From: Rhodospirillales bacterium
GTDB lineage: Bacteria > Pseudomonadota > Alphaproteobacteria > Rhodospirillales > UBA2165
Direction: 5' to 3'
NCBI GenBank assembly: GCA_022823235.1
Contig: JAJDXO010000042.1
Location: forward strand, 50,704 to 114,703
DNA: 64,000 nucleotides
Shown: positions 18,773 to 28,455 of the stretch, one piece after another
Layout of the letters: each line of letters starts with the position of its first letter
How positions within the stretch are numbered: the first letter of the stretch is position 1
Program-made: the position numbers and the translations under genes
Notes under the pieces: generated by a model
What the model was told of the DNA's origin: nothing
Database searches by the model: none
What the model saw: the letters and a program-made list of their open reading frames with translations, nothing else

Positions 18773-19486
18773 CTACTGGTTGGTCGCGGTGGCGTAGGAG
18801 CGCCGCCGGGCAACCTCGCCTGCGGGGGTTGCGGCGTAGATCTGTTTGCTGGCCTCGACCATGACCACGCCGCCGAAACCCTTGAACCACCTGACCCCGA
18901 CATTCTCCCAGGCGCGCGCCGATGATTGGATCATCCGCGAGCGGGCGGGCGGCACGTAAAGCGCGCCGGCCCGGGAGACCGGTGCGAACATGGTGTCCCG
19001 GAGCAGCCCGGAGAGCTGGGAATTGGTGTACGGACTCCCGAAGCCGAACGGGGTTCTGTCGAGGCGCGCCCAAATTCCGCGGCGGTTGGGCGCGATAACC
19101 AGCAGCCGTCCATTACCGGCGAGCACCCGCCAGACCTCGCGCATCAGCGGCCGTACCTGTTCGGCGCACTCGATCGCGTGAACCATGATCAGCCGGTCAA
19201 CCGACAGATCCGGCAACGGCAGTTCGGCCTCCTCGCAAAGCATGGTTTCGCCCGGACCCTCGATCGGCCAGTGGATGACGCCTTGCGGCGCCGGCATGGC
19301 GGCGATTACCCGGCGCGCCTCCTGCCGGTACTGACCGAGATAAGGGGTTGCAAACCCGATCCCGACGACGGTCTGGCCGGTTACGTCCGGCCAGCAATCG
19401 CGTATCCGTTCGCGGATCACGCGCCGCGCGACCCGTCCCAGCGGGGAGGCATAAAAGTCCCTAAGATCAATGACATCGAGCCACAT
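18773..19486 (-). CDS. Class I SAM-dependent methyltransferase
   Basis: A 237-aa protein with a degenerate SAM-binding motif I (VVGIGFATPYLGQY) and a Methyltransf_11-like core (LPLPDLSVDRLIMVHAIEC, LRE-type helix, then GRLLVIAPNRRG). Close relatives are widespread in alphaproteobacteria with no assigned substrate. It faces metW tail to tail and diverges from the cupin gene. No membrane segment is seen. Confidence 0.8.
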   Translation of the reverse strand: MWLDVIDLRDFYASPLGRVARRVIRERIRDCWPDVTGQTVVGIGFATPYLGQYRQEARRVIAAMPAPQGVIHWPIEGPGETMLCEEAELPLPDLSVDRLIMVHAIECAEQVRPLMREVWRVLAGNGRLLVIAPNRRGIWARLDRTPFGFGSPYTNSQLSGLLRDTMFAPVSRAGALYVPPARSRMIQSSARAWENVGVRWFKGFGGVVMVEASKQIYAATPAGEVARRRSYATATNQ

Positions 19487-19567
19487 GGGCCGAGCATATC
19501 ACAACCGATGGCGCAACAGGTACCGCCGCCGATTGCACGCCGACCCGCGCCGCGCTATGGCTTATCC

Positions 19568-19999
19568 ATGACCACCGATGCCGACTCCGTCATTGCCGCC
19601 CTCGGCCTGGAGCCTCATCCCGAGGGCGGTTGCTACAAGGAAATCTACCGCCATGCCCCGGCGGCGGGCGGCCGTGGCGCCGTCACCTCGATCTACTATC
19701 TGTTGCGCGCGGGTGAGACGTCCGCCTGGCACCGGGTCGATGCGACGGAAATCTGGCATTTTTACGATGGGGCGCCGCTGCGGCTTTCCATCTCCCATGA
19801 CGGTACTGCCGCGGTCAGCCGCATCCTGGGAACCGATCTCGCGGCCGGCCAGGCGCCGCAACTCGTGGTTCCGGCCGATGCCTGGCAGTCGGCCGAAAGC
19901 CTCGGCGAATGGACGTTGGCGGGTTGCATCGTTGCACCGGCCTTCGAATTCGATGGTTTCGAGATGGCCCCGCCAGACTGGCAGCCGGGCGACACGTAG
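19568..19999 (+). CDS. DUF985 cupin-domain protein
   Basis: A 143-aa single-domain protein with the DUF985 signature near the start (LEPHPEGGCYKEIYR), then SIYYLLRAGETSAWHRVDATEIWHF with cupin-type His residues and a C-terminal CIVAPAFEFDGFEM. Family members are small beta-barrels, some proposed to act as epimerases; no function is proven here. An in-frame ATG also occurs 20 codons upstream (19508); the later ATG is chosen because family members begin at this point. No clear ribosome binding site is visible. Confidence 0.82.
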   Translation: MTTDADSVIAALGLEPHPEGGCYKEIYRHAPAAGGRGAVTSIYYLLRAGETSAWHRVDATEIWHFYDGAPLRLSISHDGTAAVSRILGTDLAAGQAPQLVVPADAWQSAESLGEWTLAGCIVAPAFEFDGFEMAPPDWQPGDT

Positions 20000-20086
20000 G
20001 GTCAATTCAAATGAATCCGGTCATGTCCGGCCATTTTGTCGATGACATGAGCCTTTACCCGAATCCGCCATTGACTTGACGTGCGG

Positions 20087-21112
20087 TCAGTCGACGGTCC
20101 AGGTGGGGCCGCTGCGCATGAGCGCGTTGAGGTCGGGCTTGCCGCCCTTTGACTGGGCCAGCTCGACCTGGTTGCGGACCGCGCCGTCGTAGGTCTCGCT
20201 GGGATTGCAGTAGAGCACGCCGATGGCGACCGGAAATGCCGGTCGCTCCATCTCCACCAGCAGGGTCGCGGCCAGCTTGTTGGTCTCGTCGTGAACCAGA
20301 ACGTCACCGACGGTGACGCCGTTTTTGCCGATGGTCACCACCTCCAACTCCATGGCGCCGGGCTTGAGGCGGATCCCCTTGTCGCGCTCCTTGCCGAAGA
20401 CCAGCGGCTTGCCGTGCTCGACGATCAACTGGTTGTCTTCGGCGACACCCTTCTCGGTGAACGAAGAGTACACCCCGTCATTGTAGACGATGCAGTTCTG
20501 GAACACCTCGACGAACGACGCGCCTTGGTGGGTATGGGCGCGGGTGAAGACCTCGGGCAGGTGCTTCTGTGAGGAATCGATCGATCGGGCGACGAACTTC
20601 GCGCCGCAGCCGAGGGCGAAGGAGGCCGGGTTGACCGGCGCATCGACCGAACCCAGCGGGGTCGACGGCGAGCGCGTGCCGAGCCGGGAGGTGGGCGAGT
20701 ACTGACCCTTGGTGAGCCCGTAAATCTCGTTGTTGAACAGGATGTATTGCAGGTTCACGTTGCGGCGCAGCACATGCATCAGGTGATTGCCGCCGATGGA
20801 GAGCGAATCGCCGTCGCCGGAGATGACCCACACATCCAGGTCCGGGTTGGCGAGTTTCACCCCGGTTGCGAGGGATGCCGCGCGTCCGTGGATGGTGTGA
20901 AAACCGTAGGTCGCCATATAGTAGGGGAAGCGCGCGGCGCACCCGATACCGGATACGAAAACGGTCTTCTCCGGCGGCGATTGAAGTTCGGCCAGGGTCT
21001 TTTGCATGGCGCGGACGATGGCGTAATCGCCGCACCCCGGGCACCAGCGGACCTCCTGGTCGGAGGCGTAGTCCTTGGCGGTCAGTTTTTCGGGCGGGGT
21101 TTGTACATTCAT
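20087..21112 (-). CDS. korB: 2-oxoacid:ferredoxin oxidoreductase, beta subunit
   Basis: TPP-binding subunit of 341 aa. It has WCPGCGDYAI near the N terminus, GIGCAARFPYYM, the TPP/Mg motif SGDGDSLSIGGNHL and NNEIYGLTKGQYSPTS, as in KorB-type enzymes. With KorA it oxidatively decarboxylates a 2-oxoacid, most likely 2-oxoglutarate, passing electrons to ferredoxin. It follows korA after 2 nt. No ferredoxin or separate gamma/delta genes adjoin. Confidence 0.9.
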   Translation of the reverse strand: MNVQTPPEKLTAKDYASDQEVRWCPGCGDYAIVRAMQKTLAELQSPPEKTVFVSGIGCAARFPYYMATYGFHTIHGRAASLATGVKLANPDLDVWVISGDGDSLSIGGNHLMHVLRRNVNLQYILFNNEIYGLTKGQYSPTSRLGTRSPSTPLGSVDAPVNPASFALGCGAKFVARSIDSSQKHLPEVFTRAHTHQGASFVEVFQNCIVYNDGVYSSFTEKGVAEDNQLIVEHGKPLVFGKERDKGIRLKPGAMELEVVTIGKNGVTVGDVLVHDETNKLAATLLVEMERPAFPVAIGVLYCNPSETYDGAVRNQVELAQSKGGKPDLNALMRSGPTWTVD

Positions 21113-21114
21113 GT

Positions 21115-22983
21115 TTATTTCTCCAGCCGGCTGCGGACGGCGTCGACAATCTCGGCGACTTTGAACGGTTGGCCGGAGACCTTGTTCAAGCCCTCGGCGG
21201 GCAGCAGGTACTCGCTCCGCAGTACGGTCAGCAGCTGACCGGTGTTCATTTCCGGAACCAGGATCTGCTCGTAGCCGCCGAGCAGGCTCTCCAGGTTGGC
21301 GGGCAGCGGCCAGATGTGACGGATGTGGATGTGGGACACGTCGTGGCCGTCCGCGCGCAGGATCTGAACCGCGCGGTTGATCGGACCGAATGTCGAGCCC
21401 CAGCCGACCAGCGCCATCTTGCCGCCTTGGCTGCCCAGTTCCACCGTCTGGTCCGGGATGTCCTTGGCGATGCCGTCGATTTTGGCGCGGCGGGTGTCGG
21501 TCATTTTCTGGTGGTTCTCGGGCTCATAGGAAATGTTGCCCGTGGAATAGGACTTCTCGATACCGCCAATCCGGTGCTCGAGACCCGGCGTTCCGGGAAC
21601 CGCCCACGCGCGCGACAAGGTGGTTTCATCCCGCAGGAAGGGATGGAATTCATCCGGGTCGGTATGAAAGGAAACCGGGTTGGATTCGATGGCCGTCGCG
21701 TCGGGAATCCGCCACGGTTCCGACGCATTGGCGAGATAGCCGTCGGCCAGCAGCATTACCGGGGTCATGTACTTGGTCGCAATCCGGGCCGCCTCGATGG
21801 CGACCTCGAAGCAATCGGCGGGCGACTTGGCCGCGATGACCGCGAGCGGGCTGTCCGCGTTTCGGCCATAGACCGCCTGATGCAGGTCGGATTGTTCGGT
21901 CTTCGTCGGCATGCCGGTCGATGGGCCCGCGCGCTGGACGTTGATCACCACGAGGGGCAGTTCCACGGAGATGGCGAGGCCGATGGCTTCGGTCTTGAGC
22001 GCGATGCCCGGGCCGGAACTCGCCGTCACGCCGAGATTACCGGCGTAGGACGCGCCAATGGCCGAGCACACAGCGGCAATCTCGTCCTCCGCCTGGAACG
22101 TGATGACACCGAATTCCTTGAGACGCGAAAGCGTGTGAAGCACCGACGAGGCCGGCGTGATCGGGTAGCCGGCAAAAAACAAATCGAGTTGGGTCGATTG
22201 AGAGCCGGCGATCAGACCCCAGGACAGCGCCTCGATCCCGGTAACCGTCCGATAAAGGCCGGGATCGATTTCGGCCGCCGAGACCGTATAGGCGACCCCG
22301 CCGTCGGACACTTCCATGGTTTCGCCGAACGCATGGCCCGCATTCACGGCGGCAATATTGGCGTTGGCGATTTCAGGGCGGCTCTTGAACTTGCCGGTAA
22401 GCCAGTCGAACGTCGGCTTGCGGTCGCGGTCGTAGAGCCAATAGACCAGGCCCAGCGTCCACATGTTCTTGCAGCGAAGCGCTTCCTTCTGGCTGAGGCC
22501 CTCATCCTTGACCGCTTCCAAGGTGTTCTTGGAAACATCGATAGCGACAACCCGGTAGTTGGCGAGGCTGTCATTGTCGAGTGGGTTCTGGTCGAAGCCG
22601 GCCTTTTTAAGGTTCCGGTCGGTGAACGCGCCGGTATCCGCGACGATCAGGCCGCCGTCCCGCAAATCGCCGAGGTTGACCTTAAGCGCCGCCGGGTTCA
22701 GCGCAACCAGCACGTCCGGTGCATCGCCGGCGGTCTTGATGTCGCGGGATCCGAAATGAATTTGAAAGGCCGAAACCCCGAAGGTCGTGCCGGCGGGCGC
22801 CCTGATTTCGGCCGGAAAATCCGGGAAGGTTGCCAGATCGTTTCCGGCCAGCGCGGTGGTTTGGGTGAACTGACCCCCGGTAATCTGAATGCCGTCGCCC
22901 GAGTCCCCGGCGAAGCGGATGACAACGTCCTCCACTTCCTCGCGGAGCGGTTCTTCCATGGCAACTGCGGCCGTGCCTACCAT
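21115..22983 (-). CDS. korA: 2-oxoacid:ferredoxin oxidoreductase, alpha subunit (gamma-alpha fusion)
   Basis: A 622-aa protein. Residues 20-200 are the gamma domain (IRFAGDSGDGIQITGGQF), fused to the pyruvate:ferredoxin oxidoreductase N-terminal domain (FFAGYPITPASSVLHTLSRL) and domain II (VGWGSTFGPINRAVQILRA). This two-subunit KorAB layout is known from several aerobes and microaerophiles and commonly acts on 2-oxoglutarate. A GGGAG ribosome binding site precedes the ATG at 22983. The 246 bp upstream contain no gene and presumably the promoter. Confidence 0.9.
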   Translation of the reverse strand: MVGTAAVAMEEPLREEVEDVVIRFAGDSGDGIQITGGQFTQTTALAGNDLATFPDFPAEIRAPAGTTFGVSAFQIHFGSRDIKTAGDAPDVLVALNPAALKVNLGDLRDGGLIVADTGAFTDRNLKKAGFDQNPLDNDSLANYRVVAIDVSKNTLEAVKDEGLSQKEALRCKNMWTLGLVYWLYDRDRKPTFDWLTGKFKSRPEIANANIAAVNAGHAFGETMEVSDGGVAYTVSAAEIDPGLYRTVTGIEALSWGLIAGSQSTQLDLFFAGYPITPASSVLHTLSRLKEFGVITFQAEDEIAAVCSAIGASYAGNLGVTASSGPGIALKTEAIGLAISVELPLVVINVQRAGPSTGMPTKTEQSDLHQAVYGRNADSPLAVIAAKSPADCFEVAIEAARIATKYMTPVMLLADGYLANASEPWRIPDATAIESNPVSFHTDPDEFHPFLRDETTLSRAWAVPGTPGLEHRIGGIEKSYSTGNISYEPENHQKMTDTRRAKIDGIAKDIPDQTVELGSQGGKMALVGWGSTFGPINRAVQILRADGHDVSHIHIRHIWPLPANLESLLGGYEQILVPEMNTGQLLTVLRSEYLLPAEGLNKVSGQPFKVAEIVDAVRSRLEK

Positions 22984-23229
22984 TGTCGTGTTCTCCCGAC
23001 GATACTTTTACCGAAGCGGTCCCAGGGGCCGCGTCGTCCGTGCAAAAATCTCTAAAGTTGGAATGTCAATCGGCGTCGATTTTCCAGGCGATCAAACCAG
23101 ATCGTTCCACCAAAAAACAGCAAAAAAGCGCGCTGTCTTAACACAATGGACACTCCCCGCCAACCGTCGTCTCCGCGAAAACCGCTCGATTTTCCGTGAA
23201 CCCCGAAAGCGACCGTTCCGGCCATTGAT

Positions 23230-23790
23230 TTAATTGGATTTGACGACGATTCCGCGGAATTCCGCAACCACCAATTCGTATACCCTGCGCTTGAAGGGAA
23301 CGATCAGCGACGGCAGTTCATCAAGCCCCACCCACCGCCAGTCGCCGAATTCCGGCTTTGCAACGCCCAGGACGTCAATTTCCGTGTCCGCGCCGAGAAA
23401 CCGCGCGGCGAACCACTTTTGGGTTTGTCCCCGATACCGGCCCTTCCACACCTTGCCGATCAACTCGTCAGGCAGGTCGTAATTGATCCAATCCTCCGTT
23501 TCCGCCACCAACTCGACGTTTCCCGTTCCGATCTCTTCTTCCAGTTCGCGCAGCGCCGCCCGATCAGGTGCCTCTCCTTCGTCGATGCCACCCTGCGGCA
23601 TTTGCCATGCGAGTTCCGGCGTGTCGATCCGCTTGCCGACAAACACCCGGCCCGCATCATTGAACATCAGTACGCCGACGCAGGGACGGTAGGGCAGTTC
23701 CTGTTTGGGGTCGGACATTCGCGGAAGGTCAGGGGGGCTATTGCGTTTGGCTGCTTTCTCGGGGTCGTCTTCGTCGTCTTCGCCGGCCAT
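23230..23790 (-). CDS. rppH: RNA pyrophosphohydrolase (RppH/NudH)
   Basis: Nudix hydrolase that removes pyrophosphate from the 5' end of mRNA and thereby triggers decay, or acts on dinucleoside polyphosphates. The Nudix box runs from GGIDEGE to REL-EEEIG and fits the consensus; [12 protein letters not shown] and WQMPQGG are RppH signatures. The frame gives 186 aa; a start at ATG 23718 ([12 protein letters not shown]) gives 162 aa, nearer family length. It is last in the obgE-ctpA gene block, 41 nt after ctpA. Confidence 0.9.
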   Translation of the reverse strand: MAGEDDEDDPEKAAKRNSPPDLPRMSDPKQELPYRPCVGVLMFNDAGRVFVGKRIDTPELAWQMPQGGIDEGEAPDRAALRELEEEIGTGNVELVAETEDWINYDLPDELIGKVWKGRYRGQTQKWFAARFLGADTEIDVLGVAKPEFGDWRWVGLDELPSLIVPFKRRVYELVVAEFRGIVVKSN

Positions 23791-23831
23791 TCGCCGCCTG
23801 TCAGAGGTTTGTTTGCCGATGCCTCTTCCGG

Positions 23832-25103
23832 TTATCCCTTCAGAAGCTGATTGAACAGCGACACGCCCTGAAGCAGATCGAGGGCGCGCTGAAGCTGGAA
23901 GTCCTGCCGCTCCTCGGTCTGCGCGGGCTGGCCGTTGCCGTTGCCCTCGCCTTCGTTCCGCAGCGCGCCGCGGAGATCCGATTCCCGGCGGCGCTCGCCG
24001 TTGCCGACCCGCTCGACACGAGCCTGTTCGACAGCGATATCAGGATCGATACCGACGGCCTGGATCGACCTGCCCGACGGCGTGTAGTAGCGCGCCGTGG
24101 TCAACCGCATGGCGCCGTGACGGCCCAACGGCATGATGGTCTGCACCGAACCCTTCCCGAAGGATTTGGTGCCGAGGATGATCGCTCGCTTTTGGTCCTG
24201 CAGGGCGCCGGCGACGATCTCGGAAGCCGAAGCCGAACCACCGTTGATCAGCACGACGATGGGTTTGCCGTCGGCCAAATCGCCGGGCCGGGCATTGAAC
24301 CGCTGATGCTGCTCTTTCTCGCGGGTGCGGGTCGAGACGATCTCGCCCTGTTCCAGGAACGCGTCGGAGACGCCGACCGCCTGATCCAGGAGGCCGCCCG
24401 GATTGTTGCGGAGATCGAGGACCAGGCCTTTGAATTTGTCACCCAGTTCGGTCTTGAGTTTCGCCATGGCCTTTTTGAGGCCGTCGGTCGTCGGCTGGCT
24501 GAAAGATGAAATTCGGACGTAGGCGACGTCGCCCTCGACCCGTGAGCGCACCGTCCGGAGCGGGATCACCGCCCGGGTGATGGTGACGTCAAAGGCCGCG
24601 GTATTTTCGCGCTTGATGGTCAGCTTGATGTCCGAGCCCACCTTGCCCCGCATGAGTTCCACCGCCTCTCCGAGCGTGAGTCCGAGGACCGGTTTGCCAT
24701 CCAGGTGAGTGATGAAATCGCCGGGCTTGATGCCGCTCCGCGAGGCGGGCGTGTCATCGATGGGCGAAACCACCTTGACCAAGCCGTTTTCCATGGTCAC
24801 TTCGATGCCCAGTCCGCCGAACTTGCCGCGGGTCTGGACCTGCATGTCTTTGAAGTTCTTGGCATTGAGGTAGCTGGAGTGGGGGTCCAGAGATGTCAGC
24901 ATGCCGGTAATGGCCGCTTCGATCAGTTCCTCATCCGAAACTTCCTCCACATATTCGGCCCGCACCCGTTCGAACACATCGCCAAACAGGTTGAGGAGAC
25001 GATAGGTGTCGGCGTTGTTCTTCGTATCGGCCGCCGCCGGGGAGCCGACCAACAGGGTGACCGCCAATGCCGCGGTCAGTGCCGAGAAGAAAACCTTTTT
25101 CAT
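23832..25103 (-). CDS. ctpA: Carboxy-terminal processing protease CtpA (S41)
   Basis: Periplasmic serine protease of 423 aa. A Sec signal peptide (residues 1-25, ending AAA) leads to an N-terminal helical region, a PDZ domain ([13 protein letters not shown] to LTIKRE) and the S41 core. The catalytic Ser lies in [10 protein letters not shown] and the Lys in [11 protein letters not shown]. CtpA trims C termini of envelope proteins and wall hydrolases. It is 9 nt behind the EnvC-like gene, a conserved pairing that suggests a joint role in wall remodelling. Confidence 0.93.
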   Translation of the reverse strand: MKKVFFSALTAALAVTLLVGSPAAADTKNNADTYRLLNLFGDVFERVRAEYVEEVSDEELIEAAITGMLTSLDPHSSYLNAKNFKDMQVQTRGKFGGLGIEVTMENGLVKVVSPIDDTPASRSGIKPGDFITHLDGKPVLGLTLGEAVELMRGKVGSDIKLTIKRENTAAFDVTITRAVIPLRTVRSRVEGDVAYVRISSFSQPTTDGLKKAMAKLKTELGDKFKGLVLDLRNNPGGLLDQAVGVSDAFLEQGEIVSTRTREKEQHQRFNARPGDLADGKPIVVLINGGSASASEIVAGALQDQKRAIILGTKSFGKGSVQTIMPLGRHGAMRLTTARYYTPSGRSIQAVGIDPDIAVEQARVERVGNGERRRESDLRGALRNEGEGNGNGQPAQTEERQDFQLQRALDLLQGVSLFNQLLKG

Positions 25104-25112
25104 GTTTTCGCC

Positions 25113-26357
25113 TTACTTTGTCTGAGCTACGAGCCAAGGAAGGGGATTGATGGGCCGCCCCTTCCGCCGAAATTCGACATACAGCGACGGCTTTTCCTGA
25201 GCCGCCGGTCCCATGACGCCCACCGGTTCACCTGCCAATAACCACTGTCCCGGTGTGCCGTCGATGCGGGTCATCCCCGCCAGCAGGCTATGATATCCTT
25301 CGCTGTGTTCGATGATCAATAGCTGCCCGTAACCCCTGAAATTCCCGGCAAAAACCACCTTGCCGTCATAGGGCGCCACGACCTGGGCCCCGGCAGCCGT
25401 TTCGATCTCAATGCCCTTCCGGGTGATTCCGGGGCGAATCATTTCCCCATAGCGGCCCTTGACCCGGCCAACCACGGGCAACGGCAGCCGCCCCTTGGCC
25501 CGCGAAATCGGGCGCCGGGACCCGAGGCCGGTCTCCGCCGGCCCCGCGGCGGCCGGGCGTCCAGTGTCATTTTTGACCGGTATGCCGGGATTTTCCCGGG
25601 GTTTGGATAGTGGCGCCGCCGCGGGCGCCCGCTCCCGGTCCGCCTCCAGCCTGCCGAACAGGTCCCGAAGATCGGTGACTTTTGCCGTCAGGGCCGCCAG
25701 GCGCTTGGCCTCGGCCCGCCGGGCGGAGGCGATCTCATCGCGCTCACGGCTCTTCTCCAGTTGCAGCGAGGCCAGCTTGCTGCGCTGCACATCGATCTCC
25801 TTCCGGGCATCCTCCAGCCGGCGGCGGCTCTCCAAGATGTGATCGCGGGTTTCGTTAAGGGCCAACAGATCGTCGCGAATTCGCGACGCCTGATCTTGCA
25901 GCCGCGGCACCGTGGATTGCAGCAAAATGGCCGTGCGGACCAAATCGGCGGGCTTCAACGGCTGAACCACGACCGCCTCGGGCGGGAACAGCGATAACCG
26001 GTGAATGGCCGACAGCACCTGCGCGTATTGGGCACGCCGGTCGGCCAGCAGCGCGTTCTTGACCTTTTCCACCCCATTGAGATCGCGGACTTCGGTTTCC
26101 AACTCGTTGATCTTGGTTTCAAGAGCCTGGATCTGACGCGCGGCGACCACACGCGCCCGCTGGAGTTGGCCCAATTCCCGGTCGAGCCGCCTGTCCTGCC
26201 GGTCGAGCGACTTGCTCTTGGACTTGCTTTGCTGGAGTTCCTTCTCGGCTTCTTTCAGGTCGCCGCCGACATTCTGCGCCGCCGCCGCAATGGGCACGGC
26301 AAGGCCGAACAGGAGCAATGGAATTACTTTGAGCGCGGTGGCTCTATTCCGCCGCAT
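25113..26357 (-). CDS. envC: EnvC-like murein hydrolase activator (degenerate LytM)
   Basis: A 414-aa protein with a signal peptide (about residues 1-27), about 200 residues of charged coiled coil, a Pro/Ala linker and a C-terminal M23/LytM domain. The canonical metal motif HxGxD is replaced by GITRKGIEIET, and the second HxH by SLYVEFRRKG, so zinc ligands are missing. That is the state of EnvC proteins, which activate amidases instead of cutting peptidoglycan, under control of FtsEX. The start lies inside the 3' end of gpmI (14-nt overlap), indicating coupling. Confidence 0.88.
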   Translation of the reverse strand: MRRNRATALKVIPLLLFGLAVPIAAAAQNVGGDLKEAEKELQQSKSKSKSLDRQDRRLDRELGQLQRARVVAARQIQALETKINELETEVRDLNGVEKVKNALLADRRAQYAQVLSAIHRLSLFPPEAVVVQPLKPADLVRTAILLQSTVPRLQDQASRIRDDLLALNETRDHILESRRRLEDARKEIDVQRSKLASLQLEKSRERDEIASARRAEAKRLAALTAKVTDLRDLFGRLEADRERAPAAAPLSKPRENPGIPVKNDTGRPAAAGPAETGLGSRRPISRAKGRLPLPVVGRVKGRYGEMIRPGITRKGIEIETAAGAQVVAPYDGKVVFAGNFRGYGQLLIIEHSEGYHSLLAGMTRIDGTPGQWLLAGEPVGVMGPAAQEKPSLYVEFRRKGRPINPLPWLVAQTK

Positions 26358-27927
26358 GGGTCTCGGGCGCGTCCGCCATGTCGACGAGGCTGGTGCCGGT
26401 CATCTCCGCGGGCTGGGCCAGTCCCATGAGGGACAGGATTGTCGGTGCGATATCGGCCAGTACGCCGTCCTTTAGTGCGCCGGCGCCGGCCGGCGGCCGC
26501 ACCATGATGAACGGAACCGGCTGGGTCGTGTGCGCGGTGTGCGGCTGGCCGGTTTCGTGGTCGAACATCCGCTCGGCATTGCCGTGATCGGCGGTGATCA
26601 GCATGGTCCCGCCGACGGCCGTGACCGCCTCTTCGAGCCGGCCGAGACAGGCGTCAACGGTTTCGGCCGCCTTGACCGCCGCGTCGAAGATTCCGGTATG
26701 CCCGACCATGTCCCCATTGGCGTAGTTGACCACGATGAGGTCGAATTTGCCGCTCGCGATTTCCGTCACCAGCTTGTCGGTAACTTCGGGGGCCGACATC
26801 TCGGGCTGCAGATCGTAGGTCGCCACCTTGGCGGAGGGGACCAGGATGCGTTCCTCCCCGTCGAACATCTTCTCCTCGCCGCCATTGAAGAAGAACGTCA
26901 CGTGGGCGTACTTCTCGGTTTCGGCAATACGAAGCTGGGTCATGCCCTGGTTGGCGACGATCTCGCCGAGAATGTTGTCGAGGGGACGCTGGGGGAACAG
27001 GGCCTCGAGGAACTCGTTCAACCCGGTCGAGTATTCGGTCATTCCCCGGCGGGCGGCGAAGTCGACCGTGCGCGCGCGCGCGAATCCGTCGAAGGAGGGA
27101 TCGACCAGGGCCGTCAAAATCTCCCGCGCCCGGTCGGCCCGGAAGTTGGCCATCAGGATGGCGTCGCCGTCGGCCATGCCGGTGTAGCCCTCGATAACCG
27201 TCGGCGGGACAAACTCGTCGGTCGCGTCATTGGCGTAGCTTTGTTCAATGGCGGCAATTGCGCCCGGCGCCGTTTCACCGGCGCCGTCGACCAGGCAGTC
27301 GTAGGCCAGTTCAACCCGGTCCCAGCGCTTGTCCCGGTCCATCGCGTAATAGCGGCCGCCAATGGTGCCGATGCGCGCCCGTCCGCTGGCGGCCACATCG
27401 GCGAGCAATGTCTCGACGAATTCCTTGGCGCTGGAGGGCGGGGTGTCCCGGCCATCCAGAAATCCGTGGATGACGACGTCGATGCCGGCATCGGCGATAA
27501 TGTTGGCGAGCGCCGCCATGTGGTCCTGGTGGGAATGGACGCCGCCCGGGGACAGGAGTCCCATGAGGTGACAGCGCCCGCCGGATGCTTTGAGCGCGTC
27601 GATCAGGCTTACAAGGTGCTCGTTCCGGGCGAGGCTGCCGTCGGCGATTGCTTGATCGATTAGCGGCAAGTCCTGCATGACCACCCGCCCGGCGCCGATG
27701 TTCATATGGCCGACCTCGGAATTTCCCATCTGTCCATCGGGCAGACCCACCTCCAGGGCGGACGCCTGCAGTTTCGAATAGGGGTAGATATCCGTCATCC
27801 GGTCCCAATTGGGGGTCCGGGCCTGGAAAATGGCGTTGTCGTCGCCGTCCGCGCGATCGCCCCAGCCGTCCAGAATACAGAGGACGACGGGCCTGGGCCG
27901 GCTCTCGGGCTTTACGGTGTCAGGCAT
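26344..27927 (-). CDS. gpmI: 2,3-bisphosphoglycerate-independent phosphoglycerate mutase
   Basis: A 527-aa alkaline-phosphatase-superfamily enzyme interconverting 3- and 2-phosphoglycerate with Mn ions. The nucleophile Ser is in GQMGNSEVGHMNIGAGR; metal ligands appear in LCILDGWG, VNYANGDMVGHTG and TADHGNAE. GVHSHQDH and HGFLDGRDTPP complete the family motifs. It sits between rlmH and the EnvC gene, as is usual in alphaproteobacteria. Confidence 0.95.
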   Translation of the reverse strand: MPDTVKPESRPRPVVLCILDGWGDRADGDDNAIFQARTPNWDRMTDIYPYSKLQASALEVGLPDGQMGNSEVGHMNIGAGRVVMQDLPLIDQAIADGSLARNEHLVSLIDALKASGGRCHLMGLLSPGGVHSHQDHMAALANIIADAGIDVVIHGFLDGRDTPPSSAKEFVETLLADVAASGRARIGTIGGRYYAMDRDKRWDRVELAYDCLVDGAGETAPGAIAAIEQSYANDATDEFVPPTVIEGYTGMADGDAILMANFRADRAREILTALVDPSFDGFARARTVDFAARRGMTEYSTGLNEFLEALFPQRPLDNILGEIVANQGMTQLRIAETEKYAHVTFFFNGGEEKMFDGEERILVPSAKVATYDLQPEMSAPEVTDKLVTEIASGKFDLIVVNYANGDMVGHTGIFDAAVKAAETVDACLGRLEEAVTAVGGTMLITADHGNAERMFDHETGQPHTAHTTQPVPFIMVRPPAGAGALKDGVLADIAPTILSLMGLAQPAEMTGTSLVDMADAPETHAAE

Positions 27928-27959
27928 GGCGACAATATAGGGTCAACGATCGCGTCTGG

Positions 27960-28415
27960 CTATTTGTGATAGGGGTGGCCGGCCCGGATGCATTGCGCCC
28001 GATACAGCTGCTCCATCAGCACGGCGCGGGCCAGCAAATGGGGAAGCGTCAAAGCGCCGAGGGATAGTTTGAAATCCGCCCGGTCGAGTACGGCGCCATC
28101 GAGTCCGTCGGCGCCGCCGACGACAAAAGCGAGCGATGAATGCCCGGCGTCCATCCATTGGCCGACTTTCCGGGCGAGGTCGTCGCTGGAGAGCACCCTG
28201 CCGGTCCGGTCCAGGACCACGACGAACCCCTTGGCGGGCAGGGCATCAAGAAGCTTCTTCCCCTCGCTGGCTATCCGCTCGGCGGCCGGGAGCCGGCGCC
28301 GTTCCTCGACCTCCTTTAATTTCACGGGCGTCGCGAGCCGCCGCGCATACTCGTCGCAAATTTCGCGTTCAGGGCCGCTTTTCGCGCGCCCGACCGCGGC
28401 GACAACAATTTCCAT
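27960..28415 (-). CDS. rlmH: 23S rRNA pseudouridine-1915 N3-methyltransferase RlmH
   Basis: SPOUT methyltransferase, 151 aa, acting on helix 69 of 23S rRNA. The knot motifs FVVGGADGLDG and LPHLLARAVLMEQLYRAQCI and the C-terminal HPYHK are diagnostic. The ATG at 28415 (MEIVVAAVGRAKSGPER) is the family start; the frame is open far upstream but that part overlaps rsfS. It lies 40 nt after rsfS and 32 nt before gpmI. Confidence 0.95.
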   Translation of the reverse strand: MEIVVAAVGRAKSGPEREICDEYARRLATPVKLKEVEERRRLPAAERIASEGKKLLDALPAKGFVVVLDRTGRVLSSDDLARKVGQWMDAGHSSLAFVVGGADGLDGAVLDRADFKLSLGALTLPHLLARAVLMEQLYRAQCIRAGHPYHK

Positions 28416-28455
28416 ATCGGTGTCCGTCCCTGCGCGCCGGCGGGGGGCGCCTGAA

